Source of the DNA: Jackrogersella multiformis
Lineage: Eukaryota > Ascomycota > Sordariomycetes > Xylariales > Hypoxylaceae
NCBI GenBank assembly: GCA_902806575.1
Contig: CADCXD010000002.1
Coordinates: 1 to 64,000, forward strand
Reading direction: 5' to 3'
DNA: 64,000 bases
Shown here: one piece after another, positions 46,931 through 59,957 of the stretch
Layout of the letters: every line of letters begins with the position of its first letter
Numbering within the stretch: the stretch's first letter is position 1
The notes under the pieces: generated by a model
The model's input: the letters and a program-made list of their open reading frames with translations, nothing else
The model's database searches: none
What the model was told of the DNA's origin: nothing
Made by a program: the position numbers and the translations under genes

Positions 46931-49834
46931 CTACTTGGGAGAGTCCTTCTCCTCAGAATCCTCCTTCTTAACATTTCTGTTCCGGCCCTTCGAGACATTG
47001 TTCACGTTCCAGCCCCTGATCGTTGTGGGTCCTGTTCGTGGAGGCGGCTCGTTTGCTCGGTAGTCCTTGATTGCCTCCTTATGATCGTAATGGGCAAGTC
47101 TCAGTTCAGTTCCACCATTGGACTGATAAGGGCGGCTTTGGGAAATCGGCGCAGCTAAAATCTTACGATACTTACCGTTAGGTCCATTGCCATTGCCATT
47201 GCCATTGCCATTGCCATTGCCATTCCCATTGGTATTACCATTGGCATTGGCATTCGAGGAGACTAAATTTCTCTGTCGCAGCACGTGAGCGGGCGAGGAG
47301 GGGGCCATCATAAGCGGACCGGGTGGTGACACCGAAGGTGCAGGAGGTTCCATCTGTGGCGGCATCGGAACCAAATACGGATGACCTTGCGGAGGAGGCG
47401 ACATAGGGTAAAAGGGAGGATATTGAGAAGGTTGGGTCTGGTTTGGCATCATACCAGGCCCATGGAGAGGCTGGCCTTGCATCGACATCATATGCGACTC
47501 TTGAAAAGAAAGGCCTTGGTGGTAGGGTCGGGATGGAGCAGGAGGATAAAAGGTTCCCGAATTCGTGTGAAGTAAACCACGAGGGGATCCGAACTCCTGG
47601 GCTTGGTGTGTAGAAGGGTTCAAAGGTTGTGGCTGTGACATATGTGAACCCTTTCCTAGGCCATCTGGCCTGATAGGTCGGAGCGGGGGTAGAATAGGAC
47701 TGTCCTTCGCATTGTTATGGCTCGCGAAGGGGATTCTAGGCGGAGCGGCATCCATTCCAGAAGTAGGCGCTGGCGCGATAGGAGTAAATGTCGGGCCAAG
47801 ATTCAACGCGGTCTGAAGAAAGACGTTAGGTTGCTGGGACTGTGGATGATAAAGGCGCGGGTCTATCATATGGTTGTCCATCATACGATGGTCGTTCCTA
47901 GCTGGAAATTCTAACTCGCGCCTAGGAAGCTCACCGGCGGCGTCTGCAAGGATGTCAAGTGGGTTGATAACAGCTCCTTGATGATGTCCTGGATAGGCTG
48001 GAGCAGGCTCTGCACCAGTGAAGACGTCCCGAACGGCATCATAAGGACGAGACTGTCGTGGGCTAGGCAAGGGAGGCGTCCGCTGGTCAAGTTCCAAGGC
48101 AGCTTGCAATAGGATGTTTGTGCGTGCTCTTAAATCAGACTCGCTGGCTTCCACCAATTGGTAATGATCCGGTTCGTCCGTTGCAACATCCTGACCATCT
48201 GTCAAAGTAACCAGTCTTTCGCGAGCCTGGCGTTCACGTTCACGTTCATGCATTTCGACGCTAATGATGTCTTCTTGGTCGATGTCTTCCTTTTCGCAAA
48301 AGTCATCCAACAACTTAGCCATGAGTCCCTTCGTTGCATCTTCTTGCAACATACGATCCATCTTCATCGGTCTCACGGATCGGGATGCGTGGATAGTAGT
48401 GTTTGGGTCTGAAACAACGACCACGGGTCGTGTTCCGTCGACACGCTCACCTGGTGGTTCGGGCTCATTTGTGGAGGTTGGGAGGAAGAAGCCATACTTA
48501 GGATGTAGTCCGTACTTCTTTACCATCTCAGGATCCAGGGTGTTGTCGCTATGCTCGCGACAGTCGTCGTCCTTGACCGTATGGTCCCAATGCCAGTTGT
48601 TGGAGTTTGGTTTATCAACGAATCGACCTCGTGTTGCTCGCGTTGCTTTTCTGGTGGAGTCATTGGTCGAATCGCGGAACCCAATCTCATCGTCATCCCA
48701 TTCGAACAGCGGCTGGACAATGAACCGATTGGCGGGGCTCTTTGCCCGCCTACTGACGCTTCTAACACCATATTCGTCCGGTTCAGAAGTGCCGTTAGGA
48801 AGGTCAGGGACGTCTTTGTTTGAGATGGGCCCCACCTCCTGCTCCTCGAGCGGTGTGGGAGATGGAGCATTGGATTCCGGTACGCCATCTGGTTGCTGCT
48901 CCGATGCGAGAAGGCCGCCGGTATGTCGCGGCTTCTTAGAATCAGGTTCTTCGGATAGACCTTCTGCCTTGCGCTTAGCAGCAGACTTCGTCTTCCGAGT
49001 CTGCTCCGCGGCAGTTCCATCTGATTGACCGGTAAAAGAGACATAGGGTATGTGGTCAACATAGTGGTATGTCAGGTCAGGAGTCTAAAAAAGATCATTA
49101 GAATCGTTGATCGATGAAAGTAAACAGGAATAGTATAGAACAGATAACTTACGTTGAGAGAACATCCTTCGTTGCGGAGTTCATCTAGGATGCTGGCACG
49201 ATTCAGGGCACCATCTAAAAACTCTTCGGTCTGGTAGTTGAAGGAGTCCTAGGATAAGTGTGAGTAAGTGATATCAATATGAAATGGGAGGGGAGAGGGG
49301 AGGGAGAGAAAAAGTAAAGGTTGTATATAAAAAAAGAATGATACATACATTAAATGACTGATGGATCCGATCGCTTTCAAGTTCGTACTCCCGCTTGGCA
49401 ACCTCGACTCTTGTATGATACTCTTGATTAGTATCATCGACGGCCTGGTCAAGTAGGTCATCTAGTTGCTGCTTGACGACAGAGTATTCGTCCACTTTCT
49501 TGTGGCCATCTAGATCATCAACGAGCACCTTCAAGGACTTGTCGGCAAGCTCCTCAAGTGCTGGCTTGATTGCCAATGCAACTTGCGAGTAGAGATCTCG
49601 AAGTTCCTTCTGTCGTTCATAGGCGGCTTGCGTTAGAGGGTCCGTGTAGATCTTCTTTTGGCCACGACCCTTGCCACGAGCAGTCTTCTTAGCCGCAACC
49701 TTTTTGGCAGCTCGCTTAGTTACACCTTTACCGAGGGGTTTCTTGATGATAGAGGCGGCGGCGGCGGTGGCAGCAGCCTTTCCCTTAGCGGGGCTTGCCG
49801 CCGGGGATTGGGTAGACTTGGGAGTGCTACCCAT
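46931..49834 (-). CDS. Conserved filamentous-fungal protein, unknown function (911 aa)
   Basis: Exons 49349-49834, 49153-49248 and 46931-49084, with canonical introns; all junctions fall between codons. The N-terminus is Ala/Lys-rich (KKVAAKKTARGKGRGQKK), histone-tail-like and probably nuclear. A helical segment follows (YTDPLTQAAYERQKELRDLY, VVKQQLDDLLDQAVDDTNQE), continuing across the first intron into YQTEEFLDGALNRASILDEL. A second conserved patch includes FIVQPLFEWDDDEIGFRDS, WHWDHTVKDDD and KYGLHPKYGFFLP. The rest is Pro/Met/Gln-rich disorder with an Asn-Gly repeat. The C-terminus is basic and acidic (KGRNRNVKKEDSEEKDSPK). The basic tail plus the tryptophan-rich patch suggest a chromatin-related role, but this is only inference. 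Confidence 0.8.
47184..47230 (-). repeat. Coding hexanucleotide repeat (GGCAAT)n
   Basis: About seven tandem copies coding Asn-Gly dipeptides in the disordered tail of the 911-residue protein. Length variation would keep the frame. Confidence 0.85.
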
Positions 49835-52641
49835 TGTAACGGGAAGTGAGGTGTAAGATGATGGGATGGGGGAGAGAGAGGTCGAATGTGAGTAAGAAGG
49901 TGTAAGAAGGTGTAAGAATGGATTTATGTAAATGGATAAAGGGTATGTGCTATGTTAGAGGGTTGCGTGAAATTCGTTGGCAGTGAATTACACGAAAAAA
50001 AAATAGAGAGAATGGTGACTAGGTACTTGATGATAGAAGGGATGAATAATTACAATAGTAGAAAGTATCCTACTGATGGTTTGGTGTGTGAAGATATTAG
50101 GGTAAAGAATTAAGAAGAAAGGTAAAATGCATGCAGTAGCATGTAAGAAGGAAGTTTTTAAGTTGGCGTATGAATAAGTCGTGTTGTATCGTGTTGTATC
50201 GTGTCGTGTTGTGTTGGTGGTAGTAGTAAGTAGTAAGTAGTATGTAGAAAGAAAGGAAGAAAAAGGATAGGATACCTTTTGTAGGTAGGATAGTTGTGTA
50301 TGGGATTTTTTACTAGACCGGCGACAAAATCATTAAACCAAATTGCGAAAAGAAGAAAAAATAATTAGGTACAGAATTGAGCATCGAACTCAACGAACTA
50401 GTCCCTCGACTAGCGGTATCGATTTCCAAGGTGAGAGTATGGCGACAATAGGGACAATTCGAAGAGCTATCACGCTGATATCGCCATGAGATTTTCTCGA
50501 CCAGCCTGGAGAAGCACAATTAAACAGCTTGGTTAGAAAGTAGAACACTTGCACAGTACCCAGGCTGGACCTGGTAGGTAGACCGTAGAAGGGTAGGTAG
50601 AGCACTAGTGTAGAGCGCTAGAATACTAAACAGACACCCTACGACTTCCCGATACAGCCAAGTCAATGCGCTGTCTAGTCGCACTTGGGCCTCTGCACTA
50701 GCTTTTATGGCCTTTAATTGGCTCGGAGAAACCCTTCCTCCGCTTCCGTTTCCGGCTCATACGGGGGGCTACGGGGGTACGAAAACCAACAACACGTACC
50801 AAACTTCTAGGTACTTTCCAGCGTCGAACCTTGGAATCCAGTTGCCTAAGTCGCTACACCTAATAAAGGAATAGGTGTGTCGGCTCGCGCGGTCGTTTAG
50901 GAGTTTATCTATAGTAAATTGAACTTTTGATATGCCTTTTTTTTTGCTTGTTTATATATACGGTACCTACCTCATAGATTTGGAAGTAGGTAATTGCTAA
51001 AAGTCTAGTAAAAGGCGATTATACCTACCTACCAGGTAAGTATTTGTGTAGGGCGCCAGTTTAGGTACTAGCACCTAGGCACGTACATGTAGGTTTCGTA
51101 TATATATATAGGGCCAACCCATCCATGTGCTTAGAGTTATGTAACCAACGTCCAAGTTTGTATTTCCTATTTACATCATGGAATCCCCTTACACCACTCC
51201 CTTGCGCTGGAAGATATCTTCACTTCTAGCTAACAATATAAATACCTACCCGGATATATACATGTGTATTATATGTTTCTACAGCTGCAGTATCTATTGC
51301 CTATCCACTTACGTACTTAGGTACATATCATGTCCTACCTAGGCGTTATAAACAAACCGTACAAAATCAAGTGCCCCATTGCGCCTTATTAGGTTAAGAG
51401 TTTGACGCCTCAATCGACTTGTACTACTGGAGCTCAATAGAATCCAACCACCTGAGAAAAAGAGGGGTTCTTGCTTATATGAGAGGTAAAGCCTTGAGAT
51501 TACGCACCGGAGAAGACATAAGTGAATCGAATGCTTTTAGGTAAGTATCGGCATCCCATCCTCACTCCTCATATATGTAATTGCCATTTTCATAGTACCT
51601 AGAAGGCGGGTGGTTTTCAGCCTTGCCTCTTACGTACCACGTACAGCACAGGATACTATCGAATAGCCACCTATCATTTATCTCCTTTGACCGCCTGCTT
51701 ACATGTGGGCTACGGACATCACTTGCAGCAAATAAATCCCGGCAAGCTCCGTAAGCTCCGTGAGATGGTAAGTATCTACCTAGCAAGGTCAAGAAGGAAA
51801 AGAAAGATAGGTACCTACCTACCTGGGTTCTAGGTAGATATACACCACTAGGTATACCAAAGTTCGGTATAAGTAAGCGGAACAATCATTGTAGTATTAT
51901 TAATTAATTTAAAAAAAACTTAATCGCAGCATACAAAGAATCACAATCACATGTATTTAACAGGCTTTAACATAATATATCAATATCATCTTTATCTCAA
52001 ATACCTCCGTAGTTCCGGGTGCGGTTCAGTGCATGCGCCTCACATTGGTTGGCTGTTTCGTACAGTAATCGATCAATCCAATTATAATGCTTCCCAAAAG
52101 GGGAACTCCATGTACCTATGTAGTGTACAAATGACGATGTATCTTACGTACCTCATGTACCTTGTATACTCGGGTAGCACCCGCATCCCATTGGCCTAAA
52201 AGATCCCCGGCTGTCGAGGAACCCCGGAATTACTATATCAAGCCTAGCTCATCCCAGCCGGCCCAACCCTAAAATTTCCCAGGTTTCTAGCCGCACCAGG
52301 GTGGGATGTCCCGCGGTTACGGAGCATTGCGAGCCACTAATTTTTCTTTTTTTTTTTCTCTCTTCCCTATCGCGGAGCCACAGCTCAAGCGCGACATCAC
52401 CTCAACTTCACGTCACCTCCCGCGGCTTCCCTCCAGATTGACATCTGCCCTGCACGACGCACGACGAGGCCCCATCAAGACCCCGGTTTTCGGTTCGCTG
52501 CATCAAATAATCAAATACCTACAGGTACCTAAGGTATATACACAATCCAAATACTGTTGCAGGCCTAGCCGCTTCTGCAGTTCCTCGTTTTGCATGCGAC
52601 ACGATGCGCCGCTGGTAGCAGCGCACAGCTAGGCAGCAAAC
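49835..52641. other. Divergent intergenic region upstream of BMT5
   Basis: Leader of the 911-residue protein gene with GTGTTGTATC-type repeats near 50180-50215. TAGG/TACC clusters lie at about 50970-51070, 51310-51345 and 51805-51850. The stretch 51890-52000 is AT-rich. No convincing gene. Confidence 0.6.
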
Positions 52642-53547
52642 ATGGGGAAGCGGCGGAAGGTCGTGCATAACGCCCACGCACCGCAGAAGTCCGGCGCCGG
52701 AACCCATCAAAAGCCGCAGAAGAAGGGAGCAGGAGCGCAACCGAACTCTCACAAGCAGCAGCAGCAGCAGCAGAAGAAAAAACCACAGGCCCAACCGCAG
52801 CACGGCGAACCCACGATCCCCTTCGCCCCCGAGCACAAGATCCTGCTGGTCGGCGACGGCGACCTCAGCTTCGCGGCCTCCCTGGTCGAGCACCACTACT
52901 GCGCCTCCGTGACCGCCACGGTCCTCGAGAAGAGCGCCGAGGAGCTGGCCGAGAAGTACCCGCGCGCGGCGGACAACATCGCCAAGGTCTCCGCCGAGGG
53001 CGGCAGCAGGGTGCTGTTCAACGTGGACGCGACGAAGATGGCGCCGTTCGCCGGCAGGAAGGGCGCGGCGGGGGCCGGGGTCGGGGTAATGGACCGCGTC
53101 ATCTTCAACTTCCCGCACGTGGGCGGCAAGAGCACCGACGTCAACCGGCAGGTGCGGCACAACCAGGAGCTGCTGGTGGCGTTCTTCGGGCGCGCGGCCC
53201 CGTCGCTGGCCCCCGGCGGCGCCATCGTCGTCACCCTCTTCGAGGGCGAGCCCTACACCCTGTGGAACATCCGCGACCTCGCGCGCCACAGCGGACTCGC
53301 CGTCCAGCGCAGCTTCCGCTTCCAGGCCGCCGCGTACCCGGGCTACCGCCACGCGCGCACCCTCGGCGTGGTGAGGACCAGGGCCGGCGAGCCCGGCGGC
53401 GGCTGGAAGGGCGAGGACCGCCCCGCCAGGAGCTATGTTTTCGTCCGGAAGGACGACCCGGCTGCCCCGGCCCCGGCCCCGGGGCGTGGCAAGAAGCGGT
53501 CGAGGGCGGATGATGGGTCTTCGGATGATGACGACGACGACGATTGA
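52642..53547 (+). CDS. BMT5: 25S rRNA (uracil-N3)-methyltransferase, Bmt5 type
   Basis: S-adenosylmethionine-dependent enzyme that in yeast makes m3U at one position of 25S rRNA in the nucleolus. Single exon, 301 residues. The start reads MGKRRKVVHN, followed by a basic Lys/Gln-rich tail (HKQQQQQQKKKPQ) fitting nucleolar targeting. The DUF2431 core begins HKILLVGDGDLSFAASLVEH, the SAM-binding GDGDLSF motif. It continues VIFNFPHVGGKSTDVNRQVR (family NFPHVG) and GGAIVVTLFEGEPYTLWNI, and ends FRFQAAAYPGYRHARTLG. The C-terminus is a basic patch and an Asp run. It is GC-rich throughout. The opposite strand is also open, which I treat as a compositional shadow. Confidence 0.93.
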   Translation: MGKRRKVVHNAHAPQKSGAGTHQKPQKKGAGAQPNSHKQQQQQQKKKPQAQPQHGEPTIPFAPEHKILLVGDGDLSFAASLVEHHYCASVTATVLEKSAEELAEKYPRAADNIAKVSAEGGSRVLFNVDATKMAPFAGRKGAAGAGVGVMDRVIFNFPHVGGKSTDVNRQVRHNQELLVAFFGRAAPSLAPGGAIVVTLFEGEPYTLWNIRDLARHSGLAVQRSFRFQAAAYPGYRHARTLGVVRTRAGEPGGGWKGEDRPARSYVFVRKDDPAAPAPAPGRGKKRSRADDGSSDDDDDDD

Positions 53548-53824
53548 TTGACGCGCCATTAGTATTGGCTCCGTATAAGGGGCTCGGCGGCCTCGAATCA
53601 AGACATCGTTCTCGACTCTAGGGTTTCTGTGCGTTTGCTATGTATCGCCGACGGCTCGTTGTGTTTTATACGTTTTAGGACGGCCTCGAGCCTAGTTATA
53701 GGTACCTCGTACATTGGGCGTGTTGTAGGGCCAGATATCTGGTGCCGGGTCCTGGCAGTAGCTGGGTTATGTTGATTGGACATGTTTGGCAACTCCACGT
53801 CATACAGGATGCCGACAAATCGTG

Positions 53825-53971
53825 TTATTCGATAGGCCACTGGTCCTCGATAATGTAAGACACAATCTCAACAACAGAAGGCCATTGGTCCAGACCTTGC
53901 TGTAAGAGCCATTCGACATAACCGTGCTGACCAAAGTAAGACACGGCGGCAGGACTGAAGACGATAACCAT
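53825..53971 (-). pseudogene. Possible gene fragment, 48 codons
   Basis: MVIVFSPAAVSYFGQHGYVE, then WLLQQGLDQWPSVVEIVSYI, to a TAA stop. It looks like protein, with hydrophobic residues spaced as in paired helices and a faint resemblance to ankyrin-type repeats. No upstream or downstream exon can be attached with confidence. It may be a relic of a larger gene or chance. Confidence 0.2.
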
Positions 53972-55038
53972 TGGCTAAGCTCCATTGTCTTATGTCAGTC
54001 TATCAACTTCATCCTAACCTGGGGATTTAGTCAAGGCAGGACTTCATGCGGATGTTGAAATCTGTATGCTGCTACCTAAATAACATTAAAATTATAAACT
54101 TAAATCTACATGCAATGCGGGTGTATTCTTCTCTTATAGAGTTTTGATTATACCGAGGTATATATCACTTCTTTCCCTAGGCGTAAGTAACCGAGTGCAA
54201 GGAGGTTTCCTCGGCGGGTTTGTTGACGGTTATAAACATGTAGGCGTGAGAAGCGCAGTAGGTCAGTAGTAAGACATACCCCAGAACTCGTCATCCAGCA
54301 TAGTGTCACCTCTATGGGCATCTGGATAATTACTAGCTAGTATTTGTCAAGTGTACGCGTGTCGGTCTCGATTTCATCCACACATTCGAAGACGGTCAGT
54401 AATCCAGACATACCTACCTCTTATCCAAACTCTCCACCAGACGATTCCAGGGGACTATGGCCGCGTAGCCATTATTTTATCTAGACATTACACATCCTGC
54501 CTCCCAACGAATAAACCCCGGCATCGAGGGCGTGGGGGCACTCTTTGTCTAATATACACGCGGTGCAGTTTATCCCAATGAATATCACTCGGCGGGTGTG
54601 CCGCAATTTCCACATCTAACATCGACACGACATTGGACTTTACGCTTACACACGTATACCCCCAAAGCAGTAAGCTGACTGGCTCTGTTGCCATACTCAG
54701 CAATGATAGTCGACGTAGCTAATTTCAAAATTCCCTCACAAATACTGAATCGGTATAGATGTATAAACCAATCGAGTAACTTATAGGTTAGGGATTTGAC
54801 TATAAGAAAATACTATCAAGGAGTAGGTTAACTACTTCGGAAGCCATTCTAAAATTTCTAATCTCTTAGATCCCGCCCTTTCCCTGAGCTGACCAAATAA
54901 GTTGCAATGTTCTCGTGCAGAACCCAAGTTGTTTAATGACCTAAGTCCAAGACTATAGAATAGCCCGGACAGTTTGATCCCGTCAAATCACATCAAATGC
55001 AGGTGACGATGCTAAGCCCAACCTATCATAGTGTTTTA

Positions 55039-55153
55039 ATCATCTTAGGGTCCGATATCATCTTAGGGTCCGATATCATCTTAGGGTCCGATATCATCTT
55101 AGGGTCCGATATCATCTTAGGGTCCGATATCATCTTAGGGTCCGATATCATCT
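55039..55153. repeat. 18-bp minisatellite, six perfect copies
   Basis: Unit ATCATCTTAGGGTCCGAT, six identical copies (55039-55146) plus a partial seventh. Each unit contains the telomere-type hexamer TTAGGG. GATATC forms at each junction. Confidence 0.95.
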
Positions 55154-56285
55154 CATTGGCTAGTTGTATAACTCCTATTTCGCCTCTTATTGCCCACGCC
55201 TGCCCGTGATACAAACCTCCATATCCAAGCGACAAGTGAAAGCCACTTACTACGTAACATTGTCGATTTCGCTATACAAAGGACTGAAATTGCTAAACAG
55301 ACTTGAGATATTTAGCCTGAATTTGTGGTGTTAGTCGGTTGGACTCTAAGTAATCGAAACTAGGTTGTATTTAATCCTGCCGACTTACAGCAAACCCAAA
55401 CTTGTAGCTGAGGAATACCCGTGATAATTTCCTTATGGGATATTGTATTCGAAAGAACATCCTCGAAATTTTCTTAGGTATTTGTAAATGGCCTACTGGT
55501 ATAGACGAAGGGAGTTCGAGATTATATCTAATTTGGAGTTTGTTTCGAGCAATCATATCCTTCACGCATTTAAAAGTCTGTATAGTATCACATTTCTGAA
55601 TAGAAAGCCAAAATTGTAGCGCGTGTTTCAATAGTAGAATTTCTACCACTGACCGTATTTCCCCATAAACCTACACTCGACCAGTCGTCCGTACATATAT
55701 GTATCGTAAAACCAACCAGCCGCCTGCCACCTTAGCCCACCCCGTATGACCAAAAGAAACGCCCTAGGGAATCGTACACGAATAAAAGATAAATAAGCAT
55801 TTGTCGGCCGCCGAGAGCGTGAAAAATCGTGATCCTGTGCCGCCGGCAACAGAATAGCGCCAGTAAATGCTGCAACAAAAGAGGCCGATCGAATCCCGGT
55901 TGTCCATGTGCCTAGACGCCGTTGGAATGGAGAACATCGAGCTGGATTTTTTTTTACCAACGAAACCTGCTAATCTGCAAGAAATGGGAGGATGAGGTGG
56001 GGGAAAAAATGCAACCAGACATATGGGATCGTAAATGTGCTATAGATAACCGCCGTCCAGTAGTAGGTGGAAAAGAAAAGCCGTACCTATGGGTATTCCG
56101 TGAACCAGTATCTGGTACTCCTAGAAGACTCGAAGAACCTAGGAGGGAGAGGGAAATCGCTGACCCGCCCGAAGCGTCGAAAGAAACAAGCCACCCGAAA
56201 CCTTTCTCTATAGACCCAAGATATCAACAATGGATCATGATATCGCATGACCAAACCGGTCGTCTATAATATGCTATTGCCTTCT

Positions 56286-57380
56286 CTAACTCCGATCCGC
56301 TACCGTGGTTACGGGAGGAGGGGCCTCCTTTAACTGATCGCGCCTCGTCCTGTCTCTATCTGGAAATATGGGATCAACGCCCCGGTGAGGCTCATACGGA
56401 TGCATAGTTCGTGGAGATGGCGGGAATGGAGGCGGAGGCTGCGTTCGAGGTTGTAAATGAGGAAATCCTTGCGACGAGTCAAGTTGCTGCATATGTGGAA
56501 GGAGTGACGGCGACCGCGAATCCAACGCTATCGACCCTCGATCACGAGGCGACAAGGTAGACCTCTCTACCTGATCGAGAGGTTCCGGGAGAGCACGGGG
56601 AGTTTCCGTAGTCGACGCTGGCGAAGCTAGAGGGAACGAGCTGCTCGCTTGTCGAGGGCTGTCGATCGCGCCGAAGCCCCCGCGCTTCTTGAATTTCTGG
56701 TCGCCCGGGTTGCTCGAGATCTCGTATCCTGGGGAGGAGGCATATTCGCGTTGAGGTTGGACTGGTGGTGTCGGGGCCAAGGGTGCTGGCGTGATAGGCG
56801 TATAATCACTTATTCTGGGGTAGACGGCGCGAGCCTGGGCTTCCTTGTCCGCCTTGGAAGGACGTCCGCGCTTCTTTCCCGTCGGGACCACAGGCGGACT
56901 AATACTAACGGGCACAGCCGGCGGGTAGCCATTCGGAGGGGGGCGCGGCTGGATGACGCGCGCTGAAGCTATGGAAGGCTCGAGGGGAGCCATCATCGCT
57001 TGCCTCTTTGCGGGGTGTTCGACTAGGTCGCTCAGGGATTTACGCTTAGAGCTTATCAAGTTCGGCGGCGGGTATTTAGTCTGGAACATAGTCTCGACGG
57101 CGCCGAAGCACTGGTTCATATTGCGGCCTGCTTACATTAGGGGGAGATATTCGTTAAGGCGATCCCCAAGATACGTACCACCGGGAAGTTGCATCGACAT
57201 CCAGTTCGGCGCGACATGATGAGCCTTGATGAAGTCGACGAGGGTATAAACATCTATGGTGCTGACCTTGATCATTTCACCTAGGACGAACCGCTAAGGA
57301 AGGCCAGGGGTTAGTCAGAAGGCACCAGGGAGGCCATGAGATAATATTACCTTCTCGTCGTCTGAAAATGTAGTATCCAT
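56286..57380 (-). CDS. Myb-like/AT-hook nuclear protein
   Basis: Exons 57351-57380, 57179-57293 and 56286-57127 give 328 residues. The N-terminus (TFSDDEKRFVLGEMIKVS, LVDFIKAHHVAPNWMSMQLP, GGRNMNQCFGAVETMF) resembles the three helices of a fungal Myb/SANT-like domain. An AT-hook core follows (GKKRGRPSKADKEAQAR). The remainder is Pro/Ser-rich disorder ending PPPVTTVADRS. The acceptor of intron 2 could be cag (chosen, gives PGGRNMNQC) or the aag three bases upstream, which adds one residue. Likely a chromatin or transcription factor; no target is known to me. Confidence 0.8.
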
Positions 57381-59957
57381 GGCGAGCGACTAAGTCTGAC
57401 AGCGGCAAGGACGAGGGGGGGAGGGGAAGGGAAGACAAGGGGTATGCCAGCAGAGCTGCGAGTAAGTCATTTGAGGATAGAAAAGATCGGAGATGATAAC
57501 TTGAAGTCAAGTAAATCGTAAGGCAGATGCTGAGGCAACGTGGTGTGAATCGCAATAGACGCCTGTTGTTGCCCGAAGATCTAGGCCATCAGGTGGGCAG
57601 TAATGGGCTAGGTAAACTTCAGATATTATTGTACCAGGTAGTGTAGTGTAGTGTAGGGTCGGCAGGGTAGTGTGTACTGCGCCGGGATTCCTAGAGGGTA
57701 AGGTAGGTAAGGTAGGGGAGTATGGGAGGGTGCGGGAGTCTCTCAAGAGGGTAAAGAGACGCGCGCAAAAAATAATAATATACAGCCCAAGCGCGCGTCT
57801 TAGACGAGAGTGAACCGAGGAGTAGGTAAAGCGAGCGTGTCTCAGTTGAGTAAGTTAAGTTGTACAAACGAGGGAGTATGAGCCGTGGTCGTTGAGAATG
57901 TGCGCGGCGATCTCCTAGGTTGCGTTGCGTCTATGTACAAGGGTAGCGCGGTGGAACAAGGTGGTTTTTTCTGGTTAACCAGGGGCCTCCTGGGTGTAGG
58001 TATGTGCTCTTTTGGGTACTCCCGTACATCTGGGAGAGGGAAATAATAATAATAATAATAAAATTGTTAAGACCGAACTGGCTTGTTCCCTAGCCCCCAG
58101 TCTGGCTTTTTCTTTTTTCTTTTTTTCTTTAAAGGAGCCCCAAACTTTCACGCCAGCGCCCTCTTTTTGCAGAAACCCCCAACAGGTACCTTACTCCTCT
58201 CTACCAGAAACGGTAGGGCAGGTATTGTAGGTATTGTACCTGTGTAATGAGTAACAACCCGGAATAATCCTTTAAGCGACGAAGCGCTGATGCCGAGTTC
58301 TCCCCCTCTCTGCCTCTTTGCGTATCTGATCTGATCTGATCTGATATATGGATGTTCATGCTCTGCCCATACTGTTTGTTCTATAGTTCCAGATGAGTCC
58401 ATTTGCGTTGCATGAATCGTATAAACCGCGGTGCTAGATCGAGATAAACAAGTGATCGGTAGAAATCGCTAGCTCTAGAGCTGGCCCGTCCATCTCCCGG
58501 ATCTGGGTTCGGAGGCTTTTCTGGCTCACCTTAACCCATGCAAGAGCACGAGCAGGGAGAAGTGTGAGCTTTTGCGAAGACGCGCGCGGGTTTGGTGCAA
58601 TGCGGCCGCTACTAGCCAGCAGGTCATATGCTGAAAATATATGCCATTAGGAAGTATCGTGCATAGTCATTGCAACCATCACGATTTCGGCCTGATTGTT
58701 GACTGGACTGACGATATGCAGCTTTCTCCCTCTTGCAGATGCGCAATACATCCATGTCGTTGGCCAAGAGCCAATCCCGCTGACCACTTAGACAAATCGG
58801 GTCGCCTGACTAGGCTCTCTTGCATTGGGCTGGTAAGAATTGAGAAACATTGACATTTTGCCCTTATTCTTAGAGGTCAATTCCCACACCACCATCACTC
58901 GCAAGCTTCTGCTAGCTCTTGCAGTGTCCTACACCGCCAAAGAGAGCAATGGCGAGAGAGGCCAACAGAGAGTAATGTGATCGGAAAGACAACAAAATGG
59001 CATAAGCAATAAGCAATAGAACTGAAAATCCCATTAGCTCCTGTACAACCAAACCATTGCTTTAGGAGAAGGGTTTGAAGCTCATTGGCCGTCCTCCCCT
59101 GCCTCTGCCGGCTTGTCTTTGTAGCTCTCGAGGTCATGGTCGCTCGGTTCCATAGGTGGCGGGCCTCTTCGGGGGTCGCTTGACTGGCCGAGAGTCGCTG
59201 AAATCTCACCAATCGCAGCTCCGAGGAGGGACTTCCATAAAAGATTCACACGCTTAGCGACAAGCACAGATCAAGTGTTCGTCACATATGACGAGCCGCG
59301 AGCCGCAAGCCGCAAGGGGGTTGATGAGTCCATCCCCGGACTATAAAAGATGCCTCGAGTATACGGATATTTATCGATCTGTCGAAATGATTGAAAAAGC
59401 ATCATTTTACGGATCTCCAGCATTTTACAACCTTGGAAGCTTGGAACTGTGTAGCTTCGGACGCCAGCCCTTTATATATATGCGTATACCGCTCTAGCAC
59501 CCATACCGCCTTTTTCCTTGCCTCAACTTCAGGCTCTGTCTATGCATAATGAGTTGGCAATCCCTCATAGGGGACCCACCCACTCAGGTATAACCCGTCA
59601 TTGCTCGCGTAGCAAATATCCCCGACGGTGATCCTGACACGACAAGAGACATCGATTTAAACCGATGGCACTTCCCGGTGAGAGCTGGCCGGGTTCATGA
59701 TATGAGTCTCGACCCTATTACGTATGTCAAGGTTATCGGATGCGGTTATCCTGCGGTTATCCTTTGGTCCTATGTTGCAACCATCATCGCCGGTCCATGA
59801 ATCTGAGATGATTGATGGTGCTTGTACTACGTCTCATATCGATTGGTCCAATTCTGTACTGCAGACTCGAAGCTGAACAGAGACCGGACTTGTCCAATAT
59901 GATGATAGTGTGGCTCGATGGGTCGAAACCCTTGCTATTCTCCAACTTACCTGGATA

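Larger units (their letters stand above)
53548..56285. other. Convergent intergenic region with minisatellite
   Basis: BMT5 3' flank, a possible gene fragment (53825-53971), AT-rich DNA from about 54700 to 55640 and an 18-bp minisatellite (55039-55153). Short open frames here (for example 55371-55649 minus, 55922-56269 plus) lack recognisable domains. Confidence 0.6.

Noticed and set aside
52519..53601. 360-codon open frame antisense to BMT5
   Set aside because: The high GC3 of BMT5 removes antisense stops. The BMT5 strand carries clear family motifs and the other strand does not.
55371..55649. 92-codon minus-strand frame, faintly F-box-like
   Set aside because: Resemblance too weak, no upstream exons, AT-rich surroundings.
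55922..56269. 115-codon frame opposite the AT-hook gene 3' flank
   Set aside because: No recognisable domain, and probably the antisense of the neighbouring 3' UTR.
59082..59267. Small basic/acidic frame overlapping another minus-strand frame
   Set aside because: No in-frame ATG at its beginning, and no splice sites that would attach a start.
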